Notes: generated from the sequence alone by a model not told the origin. Positions 17,735 through 26,736 are shown, numbered from the stretch's first letter. The stretch is DNA of 64,000 nt from Hyphomonas sp. (GCF_018402285.1 NZ_JAGYJH010000006.1:248847-312846), one strand, 5' to 3'. Program-made: numbers and translations.

Positions 17735-17779
17735 GTCGCCCCGTCTGCCAGCGCCGGGCCGCCTCTGCAATGGCAGGTC

Positions 17780-19312
17780 TCACTGCTTCAGGCGCAGGTC
17801 CGAGATGGAGCGGGCGATCGAGCGATAGGCTTCGATCAGCTCTTCGCCGCTGTCAGCATTGAAGGCGTGATCGGCCGAGGTCGCGCAATATTCGAGGATC
17901 GTGCGACCGTCGCCGGTGCGTTGCACGCCGGAAGGCACCTGAAACCCGACGGTATAGATCTGTATCCGGCGGTTTGAGGCCTTCATCCCGTCGCAGAGAT
18001 CCATCGACTGGCGGAAGGAATTCTTCGAGGCGGTGGGGTGCTGGATGTTGAAATCACCGTCCGTCATCAGGATCACGGCCTTGGAGGTTTGCGGCTCGCG
18101 ATAGGGCAGGGGCTTGGAGGCTTCCGGCCAGATATCCGCCCATTCCGGGGACACAAGATACCAGCCCCAGGCAATGCCGAGATGGCCCGCCGTGCCGCCT
18201 TCGGCCACCAGATTGCTGATATGGGTCTTGAGCGCGACCTTGTCCTCTGTCAGGGGCACAGGGCCTGACGGCATGCACGTCCCGTGGCGGCCTTGATGAG
18301 CGCCGACATTGTATCCGGTCGCCCCCTGGTTCTCGACATTCTGCCAGCCGTTATACTTGTCATTGGCACTGTCATAGAAATTCCAGCGCGGATTGCCCGC
18401 CCCGATCCAGCTGCCATTGCCCGGCGCGGCATCGGTAAAGGCGTCCGTGCCCGTACGTTCATGCACGCAGCTGGTTGAAAGGCTCGTCTGGTCGAAGAAG
18501 CGCCGCGCCGCATTCCAGCTCCAGCTGGACGCGTAGCTGCAATTGCTCGTGCAGGTGCCGCGCTGGTAAAAGAAAAACCGCTTTCCGCTGGCCTGGTCGA
18601 TCAGGCGTTTGGTGTTGTGGCTGTTGTACCGGTCGAGCGCGGTGGAGTTTGATCCGTCGGCAGACAGGGTCACTGTCTCGGTCACCGCATTGAGATAAGA
18701 GCCGGCATTGATTGCATGGTTGTAGCTGGCAATCGCCAGGCGCACCGTGCCATCGCGCGGCCGGCTGTCAGGCAGGAGCTCGTCGATCGCGGCGGCAGCC
18801 GCCGTCTTCAGCTGGGCGAGGCGGTTAAAGCTGTTCATCGAGCCTGACACGTCGAAGATGAACGCCACATCGAGCTTGCCCACCCCATAGGTTGAGGCCG
18901 AGGTCACATTGAACTCAAGCTCGTCATGCCCGATCAGGCTGGAAATGTAAGTCGGCTGGACACAGCGCACGGCGCCGTAGATGTCGAAATTGGCTTCATC
19001 GAAGGTGACATTGACAGCGTCGCATTCCAGTCCGCCGCCCTGATCAATGAACAGGGCTTCGGCATAGGTTTGCACGTCCACGGTCACTTCCGCCGGCGTG
19101 TTGCCCGCCTGCCGGCCAAGCGCGCCGGCCAGCACAGCCGAGTCCAGCGCAGCCTGTACCTTGGATTTCTGGCGAACGGTGTTCTGAAGATCAATCGCGA
19201 TCCCTGCCAGTGCCACAATAGTCGGAATGACAAAGGCGGCAATCATGGCCACATTCCCGCCTTCGGCGCGCAGGGGCACGCAAAGGCGGGAGGTGAGGCG
19301 ATGATGTCTCAT
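17780..19312 (-). CDS. TadG-like protein with vWA domain (downstream copy)
   Basis: Envelope protein of 510 residues. A TadE/G-type N-terminal membrane segment (GNVAMIAAFVIPTIVALAGI) is followed by a pseudopilin-like helix and a von Willebrand A domain with the metal-site motif FDVSGSM and the downstream MTDGD. A large insertion rich in Asn, Ser, Trp and Cys (CTSNCSYASSWSW...) splits the vWA fold. It resembles the next gene (19358-20755) along its length, with shared blocks such as AWGWYLVSPEW and the C-terminal SIARSISDLR. TadG-like proteins belong to Flp pilus systems, but no other tad gene is in the window. Confidence 0.85.
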   Translation of the reverse strand: MRHHRLTSRLCVPLRAEGGNVAMIAAFVIPTIVALAGIAIDLQNTVRQKSKVQAALDSAVLAGALGRQAGNTPAEVTVDVQTYAEALFIDQGGGLECDAVNVTFDEANFDIYGAVRCVQPTYISSLIGHDELEFNVTSASTYGVGKLDVAFIFDVSGSMNSFNRLAQLKTAAAAAIDELLPDSRPRDGTVRLAIASYNHAINAGSYLNAVTETVTLSADGSNSTALDRYNSHNTKRLIDQASGKRFFFYQRGTCTSNCSYASSWSWNAARRFFDQTSLSTSCVHERTGTDAFTDAAPGNGSWIGAGNPRWNFYDSANDKYNGWQNVENQGATGYNVGAHQGRHGTCMPSGPVPLTEDKVALKTHISNLVAEGGTAGHLGIAWGWYLVSPEWADIWPEASKPLPYREPQTSKAVILMTDGDFNIQHPTASKNSFRQSMDLCDGMKASNRRIQIYTVGFQVPSGVQRTGDGRTILEYCATSADHAFNADSGEELIEAYRSIARSISDLRLKQ

Positions 19313-19357
19313 CTGTCAGTCACTGCTCAGCAGGCAGAGGGCGCGTGCCATGTCAGG

Positions 19358-20755
19358 TCAGCGCGAGATGCGCAGGTCGGAGATGGAGCGGGCGATCGAC
19401 TTGTAGGCTTCGGTCAGTTCCTGGCCATTGCTGGGCTTGAAGGCGAAGGCCGGGTTGGTGGCGCAATAGGCGAGCACTTCCTGGCCAGCCGTCGGCGCGC
19501 TGAAGGCCACCGTATAGATCACGATGTCATTTGCCTTCATCTGGTCGCACACCGCGCGGGCCTGGGTCGTCGAGCTCGGATTGCCACTGCCGGGGCGGGT
19601 CTGGTTGTATGCGCCATCCGACATCATGATCACAACCTTGGTGGCGTCCGGCTCGTCATAGGGCAGGGCCTTCGAGCCGCTTGGCCAGACAGTGTTGAAG
19701 TCGGGCGAGACCAGATACCAGCCCCAGGCGGTGCCGATATGACCCGCCGTCATGCCGACCGGTCTCATGCCGTCGATGAAATCGAGCAGCTTTTCGCGGT
19801 CATGGGTCAGCGGCACCGGAATGTCGGAATTGCAGTTGGGGTTGGCCGCACTATCCACCCGCCAGCTGTCATTGGTGTTGTTGAAGGTGGCCGTGATCGG
19901 CGTCAGCCAGCGATTGTTCGCCGGGCCCCGCCCGGTATAGCGGTCTGCGCCTTCACGTTCCCACACACAGGTCGAGGTGATGGTGTGGCTGCGGGAATGG
20001 GGCCCGGACCAGGCATAATTCCATTGAGTGCATTGGCCGCGCCAGTTCCTCCGGCGGCAGGTCGTTGCCTGGTAGATGCTGCCATAATAGCTGTAGGTCC
20101 GGGTCGGGTCCACATTCGTCACGGCCTTGAAGTAGGGCCCTGCATTGACCATCGTGTCATATGACACCATCGCCAGGCGCACATCTTCCGGGTCGCCGGA
20201 ATAGCCTTCCACGGGAAGCAATGTATCGACCGCGTCCCGCGCAGCGGCTTTCAGATCGGTCATGCGATTGTTGGAGCCCATCGAGCCCGATACGTCGAAC
20301 ACGAAGGCGATCTCGAGCTTGCCGATGCCGTAGGTGGCCGCCGACGCCACGTCGAATTCCAGCTTCTGGATACCGGCCACCTGCGACAGCGTCGTCTTCT
20401 GCTCGCAGCTGGCCCGGCCTTCCATCTCTTCGGTGGCGTCGATGTAGATCAGGTCGATCTTGGTGCAGGTCAGGCCACTGTGGCTGGACTGGTTGAGGAT
20501 GCCGGTAAAGTAATCGTTGGCTTCCTTCAGCGTGTAAGCCTTGTCCTTGCCGTCCTGCATCGATTTGGTCGCAGCCAGAACGGCGCTGTCGATGGCTTGC
20601 TGGACGCGTGCCTTCTGGGTCGTCGTCACCTGGAAGTCGATGGCAAATCCGGCAATCGTGACGATCGGAATGATGGTCAGCGCCGCGATCATCGCAACGT
20701 TGCCCGACTCATTGGCGGCAAACCCCTTGAAGATATTCCTCTGGCCCGTTTTCAT
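19358..20755 (-). CDS. TadG-like protein with vWA domain (upstream copy)
   Basis: Paralogue of the neighbouring TadG-like protein, 465 residues from the chosen ATG. The N-terminal membrane segment reads GNVAMIAALTIIPIVTIAGF, then a helical region, then the vWA domain with DVSGSM and MMSDGAYN. An insertion in the same place as its neighbour carries CRRRNWRGQCTQWNYAWSG. Both end in EAY+SIARSISDLR. The ATG at 20755 has AGAGG six bases upstream; an in-frame ATG at 20776 is also possible. The 45-base gap to the second copy suggests cotranscription from here. Confidence 0.85.
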   Translation of the reverse strand: MKTGQRNIFKGFAANESGNVAMIAALTIIPIVTIAGFAIDFQVTTTQKARVQQAIDSAVLAATKSMQDGKDKAYTLKEANDYFTGILNQSSHSGLTCTKIDLIYIDATEEMEGRASCEQKTTLSQVAGIQKLEFDVASAATYGIGKLEIAFVFDVSGSMGSNNRMTDLKAAARDAVDTLLPVEGYSGDPEDVRLAMVSYDTMVNAGPYFKAVTNVDPTRTYSYYGSIYQATTCRRRNWRGQCTQWNYAWSGPHSRSHTITSTCVWEREGADRYTGRGPANNRWLTPITATFNNTNDSWRVDSAANPNCNSDIPVPLTHDREKLLDFIDGMRPVGMTAGHIGTAWGWYLVSPDFNTVWPSGSKALPYDEPDATKVVIMMSDGAYNQTRPGSGNPSSTTQARAVCDQMKANDIVIYTVAFSAPTAGQEVLAYCATNPAFAFKPSNGQELTEAYKSIARSISDLRISR

Positions 20756-20935
20756 CTTGACCTCTGTCCCATCCATGCGGTCGGACTCCGGGTCAGATTG
20801 CCCCCCCGATTGCCCGCCATCCCAGCGTTATGACAGATGTGGGTTGATGCCCCGTAAGGGCAGTGAGATGAAATTTGGCGGGCCGGTTCAGAATCTGTTA
20901 ACCTCACCCGGCCCGAATCGAGAGGTCTCCGCCCC

Positions 20936-21730
20936 ATGCACCAGTATCACGCCCTGATGAAGGACATCCTGGCAAACGGCCACCAGCGGGGCGACCGGAC
21001 CGGTGTCGGCACAATCGGTGTCTTCGGCCGCCAGATGCGGTTTGACCTCTCCGAAGGCTTCCCGATGGTGACTACCAAACGCCTTCACCTGCGCTCGATC
21101 ATCATCGAGCTGCTCTGGTTTCTGCGCGGCGATACCAATATCGCCTATCTCAAGGAAAACGGTGTTTCCATCTGGGATGAATGGGCCGACGAGAACGGCG
21201 ACCTTGGCCCGGTCTATGGCAAGCAGTGGCGCAGCTGGGCCGCGCCAAACGGCGAAACCATCGATCAGATCCAGTGGGTGCTGAATGAAATCCGCACCAA
21301 CCCCAACTCCCGCCGCCTGATCGTCTCAGCCTGGAACCCGGCGGACGTGAACGACATGGCCCTGCCGCCCTGTCACTGCCTGTTCCAGTTCAACGTCATG
21401 AACGGCAAGCTCAACTGTCAGCTTTACCAGCGCTCGGCGGACGTTTTCCTCGGCGTGCCCTTCAACATAGCCTCCTACGCGCTCCTCACCATGATGATGG
21501 CCCGCGCCACCGGCCTTCAGCCAGGCGAGTTCGTCCACACCTTCGGCGACGCCCATCTCTATCTCAACCATCTCGAACAGGCCGAGCTCCAGCTCACCCG
21601 CCAACCCCGCGCTCTGCCCACAATCTGGATGAACCCGGAAAAGACCGGCCTCTTCGACTGGACGTATGAAGACTTCCGCGTCGACGGCTACAATCCCCAC
21701 CCGCACATCAAGGCGCCGGTGGCCGTGTAA
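20936..21730 (+). CDS. thyA: Thymidylate synthase
   Basis: Methylates dUMP to dTMP with methylene-tetrahydrofolate. The 264-residue protein has the same length as E. coli ThyA and shows [18 protein letters not shown], the active-site cysteine in [12 protein letters not shown] (about Cys146), the [18 protein letters not shown] signature and the closing [15 protein letters not shown]. Dihydrofolate reductase, which recycles the dihydrofolate it makes, is encoded about 2.3 kb downstream on the same strand. A GTTAACC sequence lies about 40 bases upstream of the ATG; it is at most a CtrA half-site. Confidence 0.97.
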   Translation: MHQYHALMKDILANGHQRGDRTGVGTIGVFGRQMRFDLSEGFPMVTTKRLHLRSIIIELLWFLRGDTNIAYLKENGVSIWDEWADENGDLGPVYGKQWRSWAAPNGETIDQIQWVLNEIRTNPNSRRLIVSAWNPADVNDMALPPCHCLFQFNVMNGKLNCQLYQRSADVFLGVPFNIASYALLTMMMARATGLQPGEFVHTFGDAHLYLNHLEQAELQLTRQPRALPTIWMNPEKTGLFDWTYEDFRVDGYNPHPHIKAPVAV

Positions 21731-21739
21731 GGCCGCGCC

Positions 21740-22243
21740 CTATTCGCTGATCAGCTCGCAATGTATATACCCGCCGGTCTCCACCGCGATCGGCAGGGCT
21801 TCTTCAAATTCGGTGCAGTAAACCACCGGCCCGCCCTCGGCATTGACGGCGGCGCTCACCTTGACCTTCGGGTCCCCGCTCACCTCGCGCGCCACCTGTC
21901 CGGCATCAAACCGCCCGGCCAGCGTGATGGACTGGTCGCGCGCGCTGATGTCGCGCGTTTCCGCGCCAAGGCTGACGAGGCCCTTGCCCCGGCGTGCCTT
22001 GCCCGAATAGTCAGCCTGAATGGCAAGCCTAGCGCCAGCTGCGTCCAGCGCCTGGTGCACATCGCCTGACATCGTCACGTCCAGCCGGAAGGGCAGGGCT
22101 GCCGGGCGCGGCTCATGGCTGGCTGGCTCGGCAAGGCTCGCCGCTTCACTGACCCCAGGCACCATCGCGCCGGCCGGCTCCCGGCTATGCCCGCAGGCAA
22201 CCAGAAGCAGGACGGCGAGGAAGAAGGCGGTCAGGCGTGTCAT
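21740..22243 (-). CDS. Small lipoprotein of unknown function
   Basis: Unrecognised lipoprotein of about 167 residues. The signal MTRLTAFFLAVLLLVACGHS carries the lipobox LVAC, so it is probably lipidated. The mature part is mostly beta-like with no known motif, and has a cysteine pair (VVYCTEF and YIHCELI). The start at 22243 has AAGGAG at an 8-base spacing; the ATG two codons upstream is too close to that site. The 386-residue ORF in the track is a read-through upstream. It converges on thyA, 9 bases apart. Confidence 0.75.
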   Translation of the reverse strand: MTRLTAFFLAVLLLVACGHSREPAGAMVPGVSEAASLAEPASHEPRPAALPFRLDVTMSGDVHQALDAAGARLAIQADYSGKARRGKGLVSLGAETRDISARDQSITLAGRFDAGQVAREVSGDPKVKVSAAVNAEGGPVVYCTEFEEALPIAVETGGYIHCELISE

Positions 22244-22393
22244 GGTCATAACTCCTTGTCTTCCAGACAGTTGCGGGCACCGGCCTTTCTGGCAAGCCCC
22301 CATAAAGTTGCTTGCCGGAAGGTCAAAAGCTCTGCATCCTGACAGTGGCTTGAGGCGGCAATAAGACCGTCCCGGCCCAACAAGGAGGCATCC

Positions 22394-23074
22394 ATGAAGA
22401 TCCTGATTGCTGAACTTATCGGCACTTTTGCCCTTGTCCTGTTCGGCTGTGGTGCGGCCGTACTCGCGGGAGGCGACGTTGGCCAACTGGGAATAGCTTT
22501 CGCTTTTGGCCTGGCCATCGTCGCCATGGCCTATGGCATCGGCCCCATCTCGGGCTGTCACGTAAACCCCGCCGTCAGTTTCGGCGCGTTCATCGCCGGG
22601 CGTATGTCTGCGGGCACCATGTTCCAATACTGGATCGCCCAGTTTATCGGGGCCCTCCTGGGCGCCGCGGTCCTTTATTTCATCGCCTCGGGCAAGGCGG
22701 GCTATGACCTCGCCGCAAACGGCCTCGGCCAGAATGGCTGGGGGCCGGGGTATCTGGGCGAATACAGCCTTGTCGCTGCCCTCGTCTTCGAGGTCGTCGC
22801 CACCTTCCTCTTCCTCGTGGTGATCCTGGGCTCCACCCAGAAATCGGCGCCCGGAATGGTCGCGGGGCTCGCTATCGGTCTGACACTGGCAGTGATCCAC
22901 ATCGTCGGCATTCAGGTCACCGGCGTCTCGGTAAACCCCGCCCGCAGCTTCGGCCCGGCGGTCATAGTCGGCGGCGTGGCCATCAGCCAGCTCTGGCTGT
23001 TCTTCGTCGCCCCGCTCATCGGCGCGGCCCTTGCCGGTCTTCTCTTCAAGCAGAAGGTGCTGGAAACGGAATAG
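22394..23074 (+). CDS. aqpZ: Aquaporin Z-type water channel
   Basis: Six-helix membrane channel of 226 residues in the major intrinsic protein family. Both NPA motifs are intact (SGCHVNPAVS near residue 60 and GVSVNPARSFGPA near 182), and the selectivity-filter arginine follows the second NPA. The short loops and small residues near the filter match water-selective AqpZ rather than glycerol facilitators. An AAGGAGG ribosome-binding site precedes the ATG. It stands alone, divergent from the lipoprotein gene. Confidence 0.94.
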   Translation: MKILIAELIGTFALVLFGCGAAVLAGGDVGQLGIAFAFGLAIVAMAYGIGPISGCHVNPAVSFGAFIAGRMSAGTMFQYWIAQFIGALLGAAVLYFIASGKAGYDLAANGLGQNGWGPGYLGEYSLVAALVFEVVATFLFLVVILGSTQKSAPGMVAGLAIGLTLAVIHIVGIQVTGVSVNPARSFGPAVIVGGVAISQLWLFFVAPLIGAALAGLLFKQKVLETE

Positions 23075-23083
23075 GTCTTACCT

Positions 23084-23181
23084 GGCCTCGCCCCGATAGG
23101 GGCGGGGCCATCCCAACCGCACGGCTGGGTACCCCACAATCAACGCGCAGGCACAGCGGCGCCGGGCCGAAAAGGCCCGGC
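23084..23181. terminator. Two GC hairpins between aqpZ and the converging transporter gene
   Basis: GCCCC-GATA-GGGGC with flanking GGCC pairs (about 23084-23109) and GCCGGGCC-GAAAA-GGCCCGGC (23161-23181) lie between two converging genes. Neither has a clear T-run, so bidirectional termination is only inferred from position. Confidence 0.35.
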
Positions 23182-23201
23182 AATAGCCGCGATCAATCCA
23201 A

Positions 23202-23863
23202 CTATGCCTCATATGGCGAGACCAGCCCTTTGTCCTCGCGCCGGCGGATCACATACGACACGATCACCGCGCCCACCATCTTGCCAATCACGAACACAAT
23301 CCAGTTGAGTGGGTGGAGGGAATTGCCCGGTTCAAGCCCGAGCTCCATCTGCTTGGCCAGGTCGGCCCCATAGAGGAACACGGTGGTGTCCACCGGCGTC
23401 GCCAGCGCGCTGGAAATCAGGATGCGGGTCGACAGGCGGTACTTGGTGAAGGTGTAGACCAGCCAGTCCACCATCTCGGAGACCGCAAATGCGATCCCGC
23501 TGGCCAGCGCAATCACTGGCCACGAATAGAAGAACGACCACGCCACCGCGATCCCCATCAGGATAAGCACCCTGTGCCCCATTTCCCGCTGCACGAAGTC
23601 GCGGATCACGAACACCATGCCCGTCACCATCGTCATCGGGTGCAGCGCGATGCCCGGCGCATAGTCCCCGCCCGGCGCCACGATCTGGGCTTCGGGAATC
23701 ACCCGAATGACCAGTTGAGAAACGGGATCAGTGCCACATAGATGAAGGCCCACATCCGTCCGTTCAGGAACCAGATGGCGCAGAAAGTGAGCAACAGCGC
23801 GCCCAGCGCAGGCCCCAGCAGCTGAGGCTGTCCATTGGTTAACACACCCACTAGTCCCGACAT
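23202..23863 (-). pseudogene. Queuosine-precursor (VUT/YhhQ-type) transporter, single frameshift
   Basis: Multi-spanning transporter of the VUT family, linked in other bacteria to uptake of queuosine precursors. The intact downstream frame has VIRDFVQREMGH, AFAVSEMVDWLVYTFTK and LISSALATPVDTTVFLYG, which are family signatures. The N-terminus is in another frame: MSGLVGVLTNGQPQLLGP at 23863, continuing to MWAFIYVALIPFLNWSFG and a TGA. Adding one G in the GGG run near 23702 joins the frames into a normal 220-residue protein. Either the gene is freshly inactivated or the assembly has a one-base error. The track's 183-residue version starts artificially. Confidence 0.75.
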
Positions 23864-24003
23864 TTATGAGCGCTCCCCCGCCGTGTCATTTAATGCAGTT
23901 GCCGCTGCGTTGCGCGCTTGCTTAAACCATGCGCGCAGGGTGAGGAAGCGCCCAAGTGGGAGCACGCCCGTCGGGACAGATGTGAAAGATAATAACCAGA
24001 GCA

Positions 24004-24534
24004 ATGTCCACCGAAGTGAAACTCTGCCTGATTGTTGCGCAGGCGCGCAACCGGGTGATCGGCTCGTCCGGCGCGCTGCCCTGGCGGCTGAAGGATGACA
24101 TGGCCTTCTTCAAGGCGACCACGATGGGCGCGCCCGTCATAATGGGCCGCAAGACCTGGGAAAGTTTCCCCAAGCGCCCGCTGCCTGGCCGCGAAAACAT
24201 CGTTCTGACCCGGGACTGGGATTATGACGCAGCGCAAGCGCGCGTCTATTCCAGTTTTCCCGCAGCCATGAACGCCGCCCGCGCCATCGCTGCCCGCGAG
24301 GGCAAGGATGAAGCCTTCGTCATCGGAGGGGCCGAAATCTACGCTCTCGCGCTACCCTTTGCCGACCGGATCTACCTCACCGAGGTCGACGCCGAGATCG
24401 AAGGTGACACGCTCTTCCCTGAACTCGACCTGCGCCAGTGGCGCGCCGAGGATGTCACCGCCCATCCGGCCGGGGAGGGCAACGACCACGCCTTCACCAT
24501 CCGCCGCCTCGACCGCGCTTCCGCCATCGTCTGA
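24004..24534 (+). CDS. folA: Dihydrofolate reductase
   Basis: Reduces dihydrofolate to tetrahydrofolate with NADPH. The 176-residue protein shows the N-terminal LIVAQARNRVIGSSGALPW (substrate and Met20-loop region), the catalytic Asp in LKDDMAFF, GRKTWESFPKRPLPGR, and the NADPH-binding VIGGAEIYALALPFADRIYL. It complements thyA encoded upstream on the same strand. No other gene of folate synthesis adjoins it, apart from the FolM-like SDR about 9 kb away. Confidence 0.95.
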   Translation: MSTEVKLCLIVAQARNRVIGSSGALPWRLKDDMAFFKATTMGAPVIMGRKTWESFPKRPLPGRENIVLTRDWDYDAAQARVYSSFPAAMNAARAIAAREGKDEAFVIGGAEIYALALPFADRIYLTEVDAEIEGDTLFPELDLRQWRAEDVTAHPAGEGNDHAFTIRRLDRASAIV

Positions 24535-24539
24535 GCAAA

Positions 24540-24570
24540 ACACCTCTTACCCCTCTCCCTCCGGGAGAGG
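24540..24570. repeat. Small intergenic palindromic repeat
   Basis: TTACCCCTCTCCCTCCGGGAGAGG after folA contains CTCTCCC-TCC-GGGAGAG, a perfect short inverted repeat. Related fragments occur after the SMP-30 gene (TTTACCCCTCTCC, about 25750), before it (CTTACCCTCCCG, about 24786) and near 39913 (CCTTACCCCTTGTCTGGGAG). This looks like a family of dispersed intergenic repeats. The rest of the 292-base gap between folA and the SMP-30 gene holds nothing I can identify. Confidence 0.4.
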
Positions 24571-24826
24571 CTGCCGAGGATAAGCGTTTGCGCCGCTAAC
24601 GCCCCGAGAAAGAATGAAAGGGGCCTGCGCCCTTGCGGCAATTGCCGACACCTCCTGGCGCACACTGAGCTCGATATTCAGCTTCCCCCCCCCGGCCAGC
24701 CCAGGCTGCGTCCGGCCCTTTGTGCTGCGTGAAACGCAATACGCCTTCACCCGGCGGCAGCAATGGACACCGGCCTCGCCCCCGCCTTACCCTCCCGCAA
24801 AAGGAAGGCTCCGGAGGAACAAGAGC

Positions 24827-25747
24827 ATGGATTTTGAAGTCATCGGATCGGGTCTCGGCTTTCCCGAAGGCCCCGTCGTCACGGAAGACGGCTCAGTCAT
24901 TCTCGTCGAAATCCAGAAAGGCTGCATTTCCCGCCTCTGGAACGGCAAACGCGAAGTCATCGCCACGCCGGGCGGGGGGCCCAACGGCCTCGCGATCGGC
25001 CCGGACGGCGCGCTTTATTGCTGCAACAATGGCGGCTTTGAATACCATGAGGTCGGCGGCCTCACGATCCCGGGCAACTGCCCGCCCGACTATTCCGGCG
25101 GCCGCATCGAGCGGATCGACCTCTCCACCGGCAAGGTGGACCGCCTCTATGACGCCGTCGATGGCAATTCCCTGCGCGGCCCCAATGACATAGTCTTCGA
25201 CAAGGAGGGCGGGTTTTACTTCACCGATCTCGGCAAGGGCTTCTCCCGCAACCGCGATCATGGCGGCCTCTATTACGCAAAGCCAGATGGCTCCCTCATC
25301 AGGGAAGTGGATTACCACCACATCTCCCCCAATGGCTGCGGCCTCTCGCCGGACGGCAGGACGCTCTACTTCGCAGACACGATGACCGCCCGCCTCTGGG
25401 GCTTTGCTCTCACAGGCCCTGGCGAATACACGCCTCATAAGCCCCCCTTCCTGCGCGGCCGTGTCGTGACGGGGCAGACGGAGCTTTGCTATTTCGACAG
25501 TCTTGCTGTGGCCGCCTCCGGAAACGTCTGTGTCGCAACCATCCTGAAAAATGGCGGCTATGGCGGCATCACCACCATCACGCCCGAAGGCACGTCCAGT
25601 TTTACCGAACTGCCCGACCCCTTTGTCACCAACATCGCCTTTGGCGGGGCAGACATGAAAGACGCCTATATCTGCGCTTCGGGCACCGGCCAGCTGATCA
25701 GGACCCGCTGGCCCGAAGCCGGCCTCAAGCTGAACTATAACGCCTGA
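24827..25747 (+). CDS. SMP-30/gluconolactonase-family protein
   Basis: Predicted six-bladed beta-propeller hydrolase (SMP-30/LRE family), 306 residues, probably a lactonase and cytoplasmic since no signal is present. Family features are GFPEGPVVTEDGSVILVEI with the metal-binding Glu, LRGPNDIVFDKEGGFYFTD, and SPNGCGLSPDGRTLYFAD. Metal ligands are the Glu near residue 14, the Asn in GPNDI and the Asp in SPDG. The ATG at 24827 follows GGAGGAA; the longer track start is unsupported. No sugar-pathway gene adjoins it, so the lactone substrate is unknown. Confidence 0.88.
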   Translation: MDFEVIGSGLGFPEGPVVTEDGSVILVEIQKGCISRLWNGKREVIATPGGGPNGLAIGPDGALYCCNNGGFEYHEVGGLTIPGNCPPDYSGGRIERIDLSTGKVDRLYDAVDGNSLRGPNDIVFDKEGGFYFTDLGKGFSRNRDHGGLYYAKPDGSLIREVDYHHISPNGCGLSPDGRTLYFADTMTARLWGFALTGPGEYTPHKPPFLRGRVVTGQTELCYFDSLAVAASGNVCVATILKNGGYGGITTITPEGTSSFTELPDPFVTNIAFGGADMKDAYICASGTGQLIRTRWPEAGLKLNYNA

Positions 25748-25849
25748 CCTTTACCCCTCTCCGGCTTGCGATCTTGTCAGGACAGGTGATCGCGTTGCGA
25801 TCGCGCTGATAAGGGCAGGGGGTGGGGGCAAGTCGCTAAAGACAAAGCC

Positions 25850-26530
25850 TCAAGGCGCAACGCACCCCGTGCCCACCTGCCGGTAAGGGCGGTGGCATTG
25901 CCATCCGTCACCGGATGAATTGAGGTGGGCAAACTCTGGCACCGCCACCTTGTCGCAGATCCCCCCGCGCGCCCGGTATCCGCGCTCGCAGGTCCAGCCC
26001 GTGCCCGATCCACTGTTGGTCAGATAGGCGTTCGCCGGCAGGGAAATCGGCAGGCATCGGCTGCCGCTCGCGCGAAAGCCCCGGTCACATGCCCAGCCGC
26101 TGCCATAGCCGGCGCTGGTAAGGTAGCCGTTCTCGGGAACCTTGATCGGCGTGCAGGCAATGCCCGCCGCAACATAGCCGCGCTCGCACTGCCAGCGTGT
26201 GCCCGACGTGTCGAGATAGGCGTTGGCCGGAACCAGGATCAGCGCGCAGGCATTGTTCTCCAGCCGGTAGCCATAATGGCATTCCCAGCCGCTGCCATAG
26301 GTGCCACCGGAGAGGTAGGCATTGTCCGGAAGGATGATCACTTCACACTGCTTGCCTGTCTCTCGGAACCCCGCATCGCAGTTCCAGCCATCGCCATAGG
26401 CGCGGGAGCTGGCATTCTCGGGGGGAGGGGTTGCGGGGGCCTGGGCAGCGGCGCTGCCGGCCACCAGCAGAAAACTCCCCGCGGCAAGCAGGCGCGCCCA
26501 GCGGCGCAGGGCGGAATGAGAAAGTTTCAT
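25850..26530 (-). CDS. Secreted cysteine-rich tandem-repeat protein
   Basis: Exported protein of 226 residues that I cannot place in a named family. After a signal peptide (about 30 residues, ending near SAAAQA) come five full and one partial repeats of about 32 residues with the pattern G-x-G-W-x-C-x2-G-[YF]-R-x5-C-x3-[IL]-x-[LV]-P-x-N-A-Y-L. Each unit has two cysteines at fixed spacing, 12 in all, so each probably forms one disulfide. The repeats are diverged rather than identical, so the array is old. The gene is monocistronic, with the next minus-strand ORF about 70 bases upstream. Confidence 0.8.
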   Translation of the reverse strand: MKLSHSALRRWARLLAAGSFLLVAGSAAAQAPATPPPENASSRAYGDGWNCDAGFRETGKQCEVIILPDNAYLSGGTYGSGWECHYGYRLENNACALILVPANAYLDTSGTRWQCERGYVAAGIACTPIKVPENGYLTSAGYGSGWACDRGFRASGSRCLPISLPANAYLTNSGSGTGWTCERGYRARGGICDKVAVPEFAHLNSSGDGWQCHRPYRQVGTGCVAP

Positions 26531-26601
26531 GATTGTCTTTCAGCCTGCCGGCGGCAGGCAACAGGGCGCGCCCGCACTATGGCGGCGGCGCCTTAAGGAG
26601 A

Positions 26602-26736
26602 TCAGCCCTTGGAGGGGAACGCAGCGCTCTTCACGCGCGGCTCACCTGCCTGGGCCGACAGGATCATGCGCGGCGGCGAAGGGGCGGCATATTTGCGCTT
26701 CACTTCCCCGGCTGGCGAGTTTTTCTGACGAGGCAT
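26602..26736 (-). CDS. Small basic ORF, 44 residues
   Basis: An ORF below the track cutoff, beginning MPRQKNSPAGEVKRKYAAPS, with a good AGAAGGA ribosome-binding site 8 bases before the ATG and an AT-rich upstream region with a possible -10 TATACA. The product is basic, proline-rich and without hydrophobic segments. I do not recognise it. It fills part of the 347-base gap between the repeat protein and mrp. The rest of the gap (26737-26877) is AT-rich and holds no other gene. Confidence 0.4.
   Translation of the reverse strand: MPRQKNSPAGEVKRKYAAPSPPRMILSAQAGEPRVKSAAFPSKG

Noticed and set aside
16982-17977. 331-residue plus-strand ORF
   Set aside because: Antisense to pgsA, very rich in Arg, Gln and His, no recognisable domain.
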